From contig DUZM01000287.1 of assembly GCA_013349485.1 (NCBI GenBank), forward strand, positions 1 to 7,258: DNA of 7,258 bases. Direction: 5' to 3'. Within the stretch, counting starts at the first letter, position 1, and each line of letters begins with the position of its first letter. Below the pieces are notes generated by a model that did no database searches, was not told the DNA's origin, and saw nothing but the letters and a program-made list of their open reading frames with translations. Below, in pieces: positions 1 through 7,258 of this stretch. The translations under genes and the position numbers were made by a program. The DNA comes from Candidatus Hydrogenedentota bacterium (GTDB taxonomy: Bacteria > Hydrogenedentota > Hydrogenedentia > Hydrogenedentales > SLHB01).

Positions 1-234
1 CGTAGCCGGGAAGGTCAACGAAATAGATTTTCCCGTTGACGTCAAAGAAATTGACGGCACGCGTTTTTCCGGGCGTTTTGCTGGTCTTGGCGAGGCCTTT
101 CCGGTTCAGCAGCGTGTTGAGCAACGAGGATTTACCGACGTTCGAACGCCCGGCAAACGCGACCTCGGGGCGCCCGTTGCGCGGATACTCCTCGGGGCGC
201 ATGGCGCTCTTCACAAAGGTGGCCGAAACGACTT

Positions 235-238
<4 letters not shown>
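1..238 (-). CDS. engB: Ribosome biogenesis GTP-binding protein EngB/YsxC (5' part, cut by the window edge)
   Basis: EngB (YsxC/YihA) is a TRAFAC-class GTPase that binds the 50S ribosomal subunit late in its assembly. The ATG is at 238-236 and 79 codons are visible; the rest lies beyond position 1. The translation begins MKVVSATFVKSAMRPEEYP, as expected for the family. It contains the G1/P-loop GRSNVGKSS at about residues 32-40, the G2 motif TPGKTR at about 55-60, and the G3 motif DLPGY at the window edge (about 75-79). The base specificity motifs (G4, G5) are not in the window. The start codon overlaps the lon stop as ATGA, and the only upstream purine run is weak (CGGAAACC), so translational coupling to lon is likely. 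The lon-engB adjacency is also known from Bacillus and other bacteria. Nothing looks broken in the visible part. Confidence 0.95.
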
Positions 239-2595
<2,357 letters not shown>

Positions 2596-2600
2596 TTGCG

Positions 2601-2607
2601 TCTCTCC
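2601..2607 (-). promoter_or_regulatory. Ribosome binding site of lon
   Basis: The minus strand reads GGAGAGA followed by CGCAA and the ATG at 2595, so GGAG sits 8 nt before the start. This site decides for the 786-aa Lon over the longer GTG-started form. The same bases can form a weak small hairpin (arms 2608-2613 and 2600-2604, one bulge). Confidence 0.75.
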
Positions 2608-2621
2608 GAGGACATGTTTCG

Positions 2622-2638
2622 TGTGCCGAGCCGGCACA
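2622..2638 (-). promoter_or_regulatory. Stem-loop in the lon leader, next to the RBS
   Basis: A perfect 7-bp dyad, TGTGCCG and CGGCACA, with a 3-base loop, lies 27-43 nt upstream of the lon ATG and 15 nt upstream of the Shine-Dalgarno sequence. No T-run follows it, so it is not an intrinsic terminator. A role in message stability or translation control is inference. Confidence 0.5.
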
Positions 2639-2648
2639 GGCTGTATGC

Positions 2649-2695
2649 TTGAATAGAGCGCCGGAAGGGACGACACATCCCTCCCGGCGATTCAA
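2649..2695 (-). promoter_or_regulatory. Long stem-loop in the clpX-lon spacer
   Basis: On the minus strand the arm 2695-2678 pairs with 2670-2649. There are 12 contiguous pairs (one G-U) around a 7-base loop at 2671-2677. After a 4-base bulge on the 3' side (2655-2658), 6 more pairs follow (TTGAAT with ATTCAA). This is the strongest dyad in the spacer. Downstream there is no T-run, so it is not a standard intrinsic terminator. The loop contains the GTG (2676) and an out-of-frame ATG (2678), and the 5' arm contains GGGAGGG. It is probably a leader structure, a processing site or an attenuating hairpin between clpX and lon. Confidence 0.6.
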
Positions 2696-2698
2696 CAA

Positions 2699-2788
2699 GG
2701 CGCCCTCTCGCGCCCGAAACAACATTAACGCGTTCTGCGCTTTGCCGACAAGCGCGGAAGGTCGCATTCACCCTGCGGCCACACCGCA
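2699..2788 (-). other. Further dyads in the clpX-lon spacer
   Basis: Three shorter inverted repeats follow the clpX stop on the minus strand. They are 2774-2788 (5 bp, 5-base loop), 2737-2755 (6-bp arms GCGCTT/AAGCGC, 7-base loop) and 2699-2714 (5-6 bp, 6-base loop). The last is followed by TTGTTG and could act as a weak terminator. No good promoter for lon was seen: the best match, TTGTCG with GTTAAT 16 nt on, is poor. lon is therefore probably read from the clpX promoter. Short GC-rich dyads can arise by chance, so individual roles are uncertain. Confidence 0.35.
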
Positions 2789-2813
2789 ACCGCGCCGTCA
2801 CCGCCACGGACGC

Positions 2814-4088
2814 TTAGGCAAGGGCGGACCGGCCCGGCGCGTCCATGTCCCTGGTCTCGTGCTCGTAGACAAAAAGCGGATCCTCCCGCGCCTCGATGAC
2901 GCCTGGCGTCAAGACGCATTCCCGGACGTCCTTGCGGGATGGGAGATCAAACATGATATTGAGCATGATGTCTTCCAGGATGGCCCGGAGGCCGCGCGCC
3001 CCGGTGTCCTTTTCGATTGCCCGGTCGGCAATGGCCTCAATGGTCTCGTCGGAGAAGTGCAGCTTAACGTTCTCGAGCTCGAACAACTTCTGATATTGGC
3101 GTGTCAACGCGTTCTTGGGCTCGATAAGAATTCGGATAAGGTCGTCGCGGGACAACTCGTGCAACGTGGCAACAATGGGCACGCGTCCGGAAAACTCGGG
3201 GATCATACCGAACTTGATGAGGTCTTCGGGCTGAATAAGGGCGAGTATTTCACCGAGTTTGCGTTCCTTCTTGCCCTTGATATCCGCGTTGAAGCCGATG
3301 ACGTTTCTCTGGGTCCGACGCTCGATGATCTTGTCAAGACCGTTGAACGCGCCGCCGCACAGAAAGAGTATGTTTGTTGTGTTGACCTGAATACATTCCT
3401 GCTGGGGGTGTTTGCGCCCGCCTTGCGGCGGCACGTTGGCCTCGGTGCCCTCGAGAAGCTTCAATAAGGCCTGCTGAACGCCTTCGCCGGACACGTCCCT
3501 TGTGATTGAAGGGCTGTCGCTTTTTCGGGCGATCTTATCGATCTCGTCGATATAAACGATCCCCGTCTCGGCGCGGGCGGGATCGAAATCCGCCGCTTGA
3601 AGAACCTTGAGAATGACGTTTTCCACGTCGTCGCCCACGTAGCCGGCTTCCGTAAGCGTGGTCGCATCGACGACGGCAAACGGGACGTCAAGCATCCGGG
3701 CCAAGGTCTGAGCCAACAGGGTTTTGCCGCAACCAGACGGCCCTATCAGCACGACATTGGCCTTTTGTATCTCGACGCCGTCGATCTCGCCACCGGCCCT
3801 GATTCGCTTGTAGTGGTTGTGCACCGCCACCGAGAGAATACGTTTGGCGCGTTCCTGACCAATAACGTACTGGTCAAGGAAGTCTTTGATCTCCGCCGGT
3901 TTAGGGACTTTGACGGCCCGGGACATTCCCCTCCGGCTCCGGTCCTGCGCAACGATATCGGCGCATAGGGCGACGCATGCATCGCAGATATTGACGTCCG
4001 GGCCGGCAATGAGTTTGCTCACTTCGTCTTGGCGTTTTCCGCAGAAAGAGCAAGTCGCAACTTCGCTCCGTTCACGACGTGATGGCAT
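2814..4088 (-). CDS. clpX: ATP-dependent protease ATP-binding subunit ClpX
   Basis: ClpX is the AAA+ unfoldase that recognises, unfolds and threads substrates into ClpP in the cytosol. It has 424 aa, the normal length. The N-terminal zinc-binding domain carries Cys13, Cys16, Cys35 and Cys38. The AAA+ core shows Walker A GPSGCGKT (116-123), the pore-1 loop GYVG (149-152), Walker B IVYIDE (177-182), the RKH pore loop (225-227), the ClpP-docking IGF loop (264-266), the arginine-finger region EFSGR (R302) and sensor 2 GARGLR (363-368). The intact IGF loop means it should dock to ClpP even though clpP is not adjacent. The ATG at 4088 has a strong site, GGAGGAAGG, 6 nt upstream. A sigma70-like promoter about 165 nt upstream suggests clpX-lon-engB can be transcribed without tig-clpP. 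The gene shows no damage. Confidence 0.98.
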   Translation of the reverse strand: MPSRRERSEVATCSFCGKRQDEVSKLIAGPDVNICDACVALCADIVAQDRSRRGMSRAVKVPKPAEIKDFLDQYVIGQERAKRILSVAVHNHYKRIRAGGEIDGVEIQKANVVLIGPSGCGKTLLAQTLARMLDVPFAVVDATTLTEAGYVGDDVENVILKVLQAADFDPARAETGIVYIDEIDKIARKSDSPSITRDVSGEGVQQALLKLLEGTEANVPPQGGRKHPQQECIQVNTTNILFLCGGAFNGLDKIIERRTQRNVIGFNADIKGKKERKLGEILALIQPEDLIKFGMIPEFSGRVPIVATLHELSRDDLIRILIEPKNALTRQYQKLFELENVKLHFSDETIEAIADRAIEKDTGARGLRAILEDIMLNIMFDLPSRKDVRECVLTPGVIEAREDPLFVYEHETRDMDAPGRSALA

Positions 4089-4094
4089 TAAGAA

Positions 4095-4103
4095 CCTTCC
4101 TCC
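4095..4103 (-). promoter_or_regulatory. Ribosome binding site of clpX, in a small dyad
   Basis: The minus strand reads GGAGGAAGG, then 6 nt, then the ATG at 4088, a strong Shine-Dalgarno sequence. Its GGAG (4103-4100) can pair with CTCC at 4113-4110 across a 6-base gap, which might partly hide the site. The pairing is short and its effect is inferred only. Confidence 0.75.
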
Positions 4104-4210
4104 ACTAGCGGAGTAGACAGGCTGAATGCGCCTCGATTCTCATCTGGCGCCACTACTCCTTTTCCCTCAACGAGTTACAGAAACCTCCGGCACTCGCCCG
4201 CACAATGAAT

Positions 4211-4232
4211 AACACCTGTTGGCGTCGGTGTT
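4211..4232 (-). promoter_or_regulatory. Stem-loop in the clpX 5' leader
   Basis: AACACC and GGTGTT form a 6-bp dyad around a 10-base loop, about 15-36 nt after the predicted transcription start. No T-run follows. It may stabilise the 5' end of the clpX message, which is inference. Confidence 0.35.
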
Positions 4233-4253
4233 GTGCTGCTATACGTCTTGGCA

Positions 4254-4283
4254 ACCATAGCATTTTGACCCGGTTTTTGTCAA
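4254..4283 (-). promoter_or_regulatory. Predicted sigma70-type promoter for clpX-lon-engB
   Basis: On the minus strand a perfect -35 TTGACA (4283-4278) is followed after 18 nt by the -10 TATGGT (4259-4254), a 4/6 match. TG one base upstream of the -10 makes it an extended -10. Initiation would fall near 4247, giving a leader of about 160 nt. The -35 and spacer also contain TTGAC-N9-GTCAA, a short dyad that could be an operator. The spacer holds one GGTCAAA heptamer, but there is no tandem copy as a CtsR box would need. Confidence 0.6.
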
Positions 4284-4295
4284 CAATTTTCTTCT

Positions 4296-4378
4296 GGCCC
4301 CTTGACAATGGGACTCTCGTCGAATCCCTTGCTTGGAGCGTCGTCCTGGTCCACGAGCAAGGGGCAGACAACGGCCCC
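4296..4378 (-). repeat. Overlapping inverted repeats upstream of the clpX promoter
   Basis: On the minus strand the segment GCCCCTTGCT (4365-4356) has three possible partners. These are GGGGC just before it (4378-4374, 5 bp), AGCAAGGG after it (4333-4326, 8 bp, with an inner TGGA/TCCA pairing), and CAAGGGGC further on (4304-4297, 8 bp). The three are mutually exclusive, as in switching leaders. No T-run follows any of them. They lie upstream of the predicted start near 4247, so only a transcript reading through from the glycosyltransferase gene would contain them. Confidence 0.4.
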
Positions 4379-4426
4379 ATAATCATTTTGCCAGTAAACA
4401 CGCCTGTTGGTCAACCTCGCTGCCTC

Positions 4427-4491
4427 GCCCGTGCCCCACTCGCACAGCCTGGATTGGCGCAAGCACCCGGTATGAAGCGTGCCCGTGCCCC
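4427..4491. repeat. 11-bp direct repeat at the 3' end of the GT39-like gene
   Basis: GCCCGTGCCCC occurs at 4427-4437 and at 4481-4491 on the plus strand, 54 bp apart. Similarity continues weakly past the 11-mer (three different bases, then CGCAC or TGCAC). The second copy overlaps the first base of the stop triplet of the gene. It may be a chance GC-rich repeat or a trace of a small duplication. Confidence 0.4.
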
Positions 4492-6071
4492 TATTGCACG
4501 CTCGTAACGGGCCGACTTGATGTAGTTTGATTGGCGGGCAAATGGTATAGAAAAAGTGGCGGAATGCCCGTGAGTCGAGTCGCGCTAAAGGAAATCCTTT
4601 GTGCCTCGAGGTATTCATCGAAATCCGCAAGAGCGTCCCAACGCGAGAAAACGATCCAAACGGTGCGCCCCTGGGTATGTGCTTCGACCGAAATCTCACG
4701 GATTTCCTGGATGCCTTCCACGTACTGAATCTTGTCATCCGGGATATCCGCATTGAATCGAAAGGATTCGGTGTTGAATCGCTTGAGTGTCAAGACGGCA
4801 TCATCGTCGCTATAACGTTCTTGGATCATACGAGCCGCAGTTCGATAATCTTGACGGAATGGCTCGCCCATCACGGAGGCCTGATAACCCCAAACCAAAA
4901 GAAAAATGACCACTAAAGCGTGCCGCACGCGTTTGGTTGGCATAGAAGAAAACGCCGCCCCAGCAAGGATATATAGGGGTAGAGCACTGTACAGCACGTA
5001 CCGAAAGCTCCAGTAAGATCTTCCAACGTGGGACTTCGCAAAAACAAAGAGCGGGGGCAGCACAAGCCAGCCGGAGAGAAACAGAAAGCTCTCGAGCCTC
5101 TTTCGGGCGATAGCACGGCGATCCGGGCGGTCGGCGTTCCTGAGATCCGCAAAACTCCGCCATCCCACCCAGACAATCGACAAACCGTACAGCAGAACAA
5201 GAACTGTCTCGAACGACCTGCCTAGTGGCAGATATTCGCTTGGATCAAGGTTTGAATGCCTGCCCCCTGAGAAAATGAAAAGCAGATTGGGGAACTCGCG
5301 CAAACCTGGCGGCGCAAGCCATGAGACATCCAAACCAAACCTCTCTTTGACGCTTCGAACCCACAGAAAGTAGCCGATCAGTAAGACAAGATGAGAACTC
5401 ATCCAGATGACGAGATTCCGAAGTCTGCGGAAACAGAAAACGCAAAGAAACAGCCCCTGCACAACAAACATAGGGGTCGCTACGGCGTGGCTCCAGGCGA
5501 TAAGAGCATTGCATATGATGTGGACAATCATCCATCGGATGCCGTTTTCATAGAATGCCCGAAGGAATGCATAGTTCGTCACTGCAATGAGCAACGCGAT
5601 AAGTGAGTACATCCGGATTTCCTGAGAGAAATAAACGTGAGGCAGCGCCACGCCAAAGCAAAATGCGGCAACCAACCCGGCAGCTTTCCCGTATAACCTT
5701 TCCGCTAGCGCATACACTGCCGCCATCGCCAGTACGCCGAGAATGACGGACAACGTCCTCGCGGCGAGAACGGAAGGAGAGGTCAGACGGCCCCAGAAAT
5801 ACCCAAGGGTAAAATATATGGGCGCAACAAGACTATATGGGTCAGACACGCTCTGCCTTTGCCAGTACTCAACGATATCCGTTGAGTCCAGAACGCGCAA
5901 ACTGACCACTTCGTCGTACCAGGCGACCTCATTTGGCAGGTGCCATATTCTCAACAAGAGGCCGAAGAGAATGATTGCAGCCAAATAAAGGATCGTTTGG
6001 AACCGGCTGTCAAGCGCAAGGAATGGTAGCCGCCTTTTCACAGTAGAGTGCTTAGACGTGCCATCAGGCAT
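4491..6071 (-). CDS. GT39/PMT-like polytopic membrane glycosyltransferase (GT-C fold)
   Basis: This is probably an inner-membrane enzyme that transfers a sugar from a polyprenyl-phosphate donor to a protein, lipid or glycan acceptor on the outer face. The acceptor cannot be told from sequence. Counting from the first ATG (6092, 533 aa), the features are typical of bacterial GT-C proteins. A first hydrophobic segment at about 32-48 is followed by WYDE (58-61), matching the acidic catalytic motif of the first periplasmic loop. FSQEIRMYSL (155-164) is the common second motif. About 10 more hydrophobic segments run to about residue 404, and a soluble tail of about 130 residues closes the protein. 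I prefer the ATG at 6071 (526 aa) because GGGAGGGGG lies 10-13 nt before it, while the ATG at 6092 has no ribosome site. The gene separates clpP from clpX and is poorer in G+C than lon (sampled lines 48-52%), which suggests acquisition. Confidence 0.85.
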   Translation of the reverse strand: MPDGTSKHSTVKRRLPFLALDSRFQTILYLAAIILFGLLLRIWHLPNEVAWYDEVVSLRVLDSTDIVEYWQRQSVSDPYSLVAPIYFTLGYFWGRLTSPSVLAARTLSVILGVLAMAAVYALAERLYGKAAGLVAAFCFGVALPHVYFSQEIRMYSLIALLIAVTNYAFLRAFYENGIRWMIVHIICNALIAWSHAVATPMFVVQGLFLCVFCFRRLRNLVIWMSSHLVLLIGYFLWVRSVKERFGLDVSWLAPPGLREFPNLLFIFSGGRHSNLDPSEYLPLGRSFETVLVLLYGLSIVWVGWRSFADLRNADRPDRRAIARKRLESFLFLSGWLVLPPLFVFAKSHVGRSYWSFRYVLYSALPLYILAGAAFSSMPTKRVRHALVVIFLLVWGYQASVMGEPFRQDYRTAARMIQERYSDDDAVLTLKRFNTESFRFNADIPDDKIQYVEGIQEIREISVEAHTQGRTVWIVFSRWDALADFDEYLEAQRISFSATRLTGIPPLFLYHLPANQTTSSRPVTSVQ

Positions 6072-6288
6072 TTGCGAAAGACCCCCTCCCATTACACATT
6101 ATCGCAATCCCTGGGCCTGCCTTCGTCCTCAGCAACAACCTAATGCGTTTCGCGAATCCCGACCAGCGGATTTCGTGAAGGGCTCACTGTTCCCTTTTTC
6201 ACCTGCCGGTTTTGGCGGTAAAGAAATACAGGTTTTCGCGAGGAAATGCGCGGTTTTGGCGGCGCGTGCGCCGCGGGTAAATGCTCCG
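6072..6288. other. Spacer between clpP and the GT39-like gene, rich in dyads
   Basis: No gene is seen here. Just after clpP a compact GC hairpin (6259-6274, 6 bp, 4-base loop) sits inside a wider pair of 7-bp arms AGGAAAT/ATTTCCT (6241-6247 and 6291-6297) that reaches the clpP stop. Further on are 6175-6202 (8 bp with a 3-base bulge) and 6153-6175 (7 bp with one bulge). None is followed by a T-run on the minus strand. A GATAAT box at 6103-6098 lies just upstream of the next gene but lacks a convincing -35, so no promoter is called. GGGAGGGGG at 6090-6082 is the likely ribosome site of the membrane protein. Confidence 0.4.
6207..6262. repeat. 12-bp direct repeat downstream of clpP
   Basis: CGGTTTTGGCGG is present exactly at 6207-6218 and 6251-6262, repeat starts 44 bp apart, in the clpP to glycosyltransferase spacer. 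The second copy runs into the GC hairpin at 6259-6274. The two copies could be paired protein-binding sites or the remains of a small duplication. Nothing shows which. Confidence 0.5.
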
Positions 6289-6888
6289 CTATTTCCTGGC
6301 TTTGTCTTGAGTGATGATTTCGTCAATCAGTCCGTACTCGAGGGCTTCCCGGGCGTTCATGAAGAAATCTCTGTCGCTGTCGCGCCGGATAACGTCGATG
6401 GGCTGTCCGGTGTGTTTGACGAGGATCTCGTCGATCATTTCGCCGATCCGGACGATTTCTCGGGCTTGTCTGTCGATGTCGGCCGCTTGGCCGCGCACGC
6501 CGCCCATGAGTTGATGGAGCAGAAAACGGGAGTATGGCAGCCCGTAGCGTTTGCCTTTGGTGCCGGCAGCCATCAGCACGGCGCCCATGCTGGCGGCTTG
6601 CCCGATGCAGAAGGTGGTGATGTCGGGTTTGATGAGTTGCATCGTATCATAGATGGCGAGCCCCGCAGTGACGCTGCCGCCCGGTGTGTTGATATATAGA
6701 CTGATGTCTTTGTCGGGGTCCTCCGACTGCAGGAACAGGAGCTGCGCGATAATGTAATTGGCGACCAGGTCGTCGATGGGCATGCCGAGGAATATGATCC
6801 GGTTGGTTAGAAGCAGGGAGTAGATGTCGTAGGGGCGTTCTCCCCGGCTGGTCTGTTCGTATACGGTGACTGCGCGTAGATCGAGCAT
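6289..6888 (-). CDS. clpP: ATP-dependent Clp protease proteolytic subunit ClpP
   Basis: ClpP is the tetradecameric serine peptidase that degrades chains fed by ClpX. It has 199 aa with the full catalytic triad: Ser100 in GQAASMG, His125 in LLHQ and Asp174 in DRDFFM. Spacings of 25 and 49 equal those of E. coli S97/H122/D171. INTPGGSVTAG (66-76) forms part of the oxyanion region. The N-terminus aligns with the mature E. coli protein with only three extra residues, so a long propeptide is absent. Two features are unusual. The residue pair after His125 is Gln-Leu, where most ClpPs have Gln-Pro. The axial-loop segment reads LRAVTVYE rather than the usual ALVPMVIE type. The ATG at 6888 lies 9 nt after the tig stop; GAGGAG within the end of tig is about 15 nt upstream, so coupling to tig translation is likely. 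It is probably the only ClpP of the cluster, and a functional one. Confidence 0.97.
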   Translation of the reverse strand: MLDLRAVTVYEQTSRGERPYDIYSLLLTNRIIFLGMPIDDLVANYIIAQLLFLQSEDPDKDISLYINTPGGSVTAGLAIYDTMQLIKPDITTFCIGQAASMGAVLMAAGTKGKRYGLPYSRFLLHQLMGGVRGQAADIDRQAREIVRIGEMIDEILVKHTGQPIDVIRRDSDRDFFMNAREALEYGLIDEIITQDKARK

Positions 6889-6897
6889 GGCTGTGGA

Positions 6898-7258
6898 CTA
6901 CGTCTCCTCGTTTTGCTCTTCTGCCTCGAATTGATCGGGATCGAGTTTCTTGTCTTGGACTTTGGCGTGGCTCATGATAACGGCCATTGTCTTCGCGCGA
7001 AATATGCGTTCTTCATAGGCATCTCGGCGTTGGTCCTCGGCGAGATACTCGTTGATCATATCCAGTTTTGCGCCTGTTCGCTCCGAGATGGCGACGACTT
7101 CCTTCTCGAAATCGGCTTCGGTGACTTCTACGCCTTCGGCTTTACCGATTTCGGCGATCACGACGGTTCGCTTTATGCTGTTGCACGCCTTCTCCGCCGC
7201 CGAGGTACGGAGTTCGTCTTCGCGTTTTCTGATTTCGGACATAGGGACTCGGAGCTGA
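6898..7258 (-). CDS. tig: Trigger factor, C-terminal part (cut by the window edge)
   Basis: Trigger factor is the ribosome-associated chaperone and peptidyl-prolyl isomerase that meets nascent chains at the exit tunnel. Only the last 119 codons are in the window, from 7257 to the TAG at 6900-6898; the gene enters from beyond 7258, so the ATG at 7242 is internal. The helical C-terminal chaperone domain is recognisable from AEKACNSIKRTVVIAEI, then EGVEVTEADFEKEV, and the arm region ending ERIFRAKTMAVIMSHAKVQD. An acidic tail (EAEEQNEET) closes the protein, as in many homologues. The ribosome-binding and PPIase domains are outside the window. Identification rests on this pattern and on the position directly before clpP and clpX, where tig is usual. 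Confidence 0.88.
   Translation of the reverse strand, partial: QLRVPMSEIRKREDELRTSAAEKACNSIKRTVVIAEIGKAEGVEVTEADFEKEVVAISERTGAKLDMINEYLAEDQRRDAYEERIFRAKTMAVIMSHAKVQDKKLDPDQFEAEEQNEET

Larger units (their letters stand above)
4089..4490. other. 402-bp spacer between the GT39-like gene and clpX
   Basis: No gene is supported here; the open frames present match no family I recognise and run across the promoter. Reading along the minus strand it holds an 11-bp direct repeat at the end of the glycosyltransferase gene (4427-4491), overlapping inverted repeats (4296-4378), the clpX promoter (4254-4283), a leader hairpin (4211-4232) and the clpX ribosome binding site. No intrinsic terminator with a T-run was found for the upstream gene. 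Confidence 0.6.

Noticed and set aside
116..123. ClpX Walker A variant GPSGCGKT as a redox switch (residue numbers in ClpX)
   Set aside because: Cys at this place is common in ClpX of several bacterial groups, so it is not unusual.
4264..4270. CtsR heat-shock operator (GGTCAAA on the minus strand)
   Set aside because: A CtsR box needs two tandem heptamers; only one is present.
4089..4300. CIRCE (HrcA) element in front of clpX
   Set aside because: I looked for TTAGCACTC-N9-GAGTGCTAA and found only a fragmentary GAGTGC without the partner arm.
4153..4401. Possible small minus-strand gene in the 402-bp spacer
   Set aside because: It runs through the predicted clpX promoter, has no good ribosome site noted and resembles nothing I recognise.
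6098..6103. Promoter with GATAAT in front of the glycosyltransferase gene
   Set aside because: The -10 is good, but no -35 lies at 16-18 nt and the start would fall almost on the first ATG.
6175..6202. Plus-strand intrinsic terminator (hairpin then T-run)
   Set aside because: The T-run is part of the dyad, and no plus-strand gene lies upstream that would need it.
6058..6699. Plus-strand open frame opposite clpP
   Set aside because: It is a mirror of ClpP codons in GC-rich DNA and crosses the dyad-rich spacer; no domain is seen.

Overview
The window is a bacterial chromosomal segment carrying the classic cytosolic protein quality-control cluster. Every supported gene lies on the minus strand, so transcription runs from high to low coordinates: tig (trigger factor, 3' end only), clpP, a membrane glycosyltransferase of the GT39/PMT-like GT-C type, clpX, lon, and engB/ysxC (5' end only). 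Sampled 60-base lines give about 60% G+C or more in lon and about 48-52% in the membrane-protein gene. The order tig-clpP-clpX-lon(-engB) is widespread in bacteria. Nothing in the window identifies the phylum, and I do not assign one.

Region by region: 6898-7258 is the C-terminal domain of trigger factor. clpP (6289-6888) starts 9 nt after the tig stop. A spacer of about 217 bp (6072-6288) holds several dyads and a repeated 12-mer. The GT39-like gene occupies 4491-6071, or to 6092 if the first ATG is used. A 402-bp spacer (4089-4490) holds a short direct repeat, overlapping inverted repeats and a good sigma70-type promoter (TTGACA, 18 nt, extended -10 TGCTATGGT) pointing at clpX. clpX is 2814-4088. 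A 218-bp spacer (2596-2813) with a run of stem-loops leads to lon (235-2595). lon and engB overlap by the 4 bases ATGA.

How the genes work together: trigger factor folds nascent chains at the ribosome. ClpX unfolds tagged or damaged proteins and feeds them to the ClpP peptidase. Lon degrades misfolded and regulatory proteins. EngB is a GTPase for 50S ribosome assembly. The GT39-like membrane enzyme has no obvious role in this chain. It splits clpP from clpX, has a different base composition, and is followed by a separate promoter for clpX-lon-engB, so it looks like an insertion into the operon.

No transposase, CRISPR array, tRNA, rRNA or phage gene was seen. The points most worth a second look are the interposed glycosyltransferase, the structured clpX-lon leader, and departures from the usual ClpP sequence near the active site and axial loop. 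I found no convincing undescribed multi-gene system.
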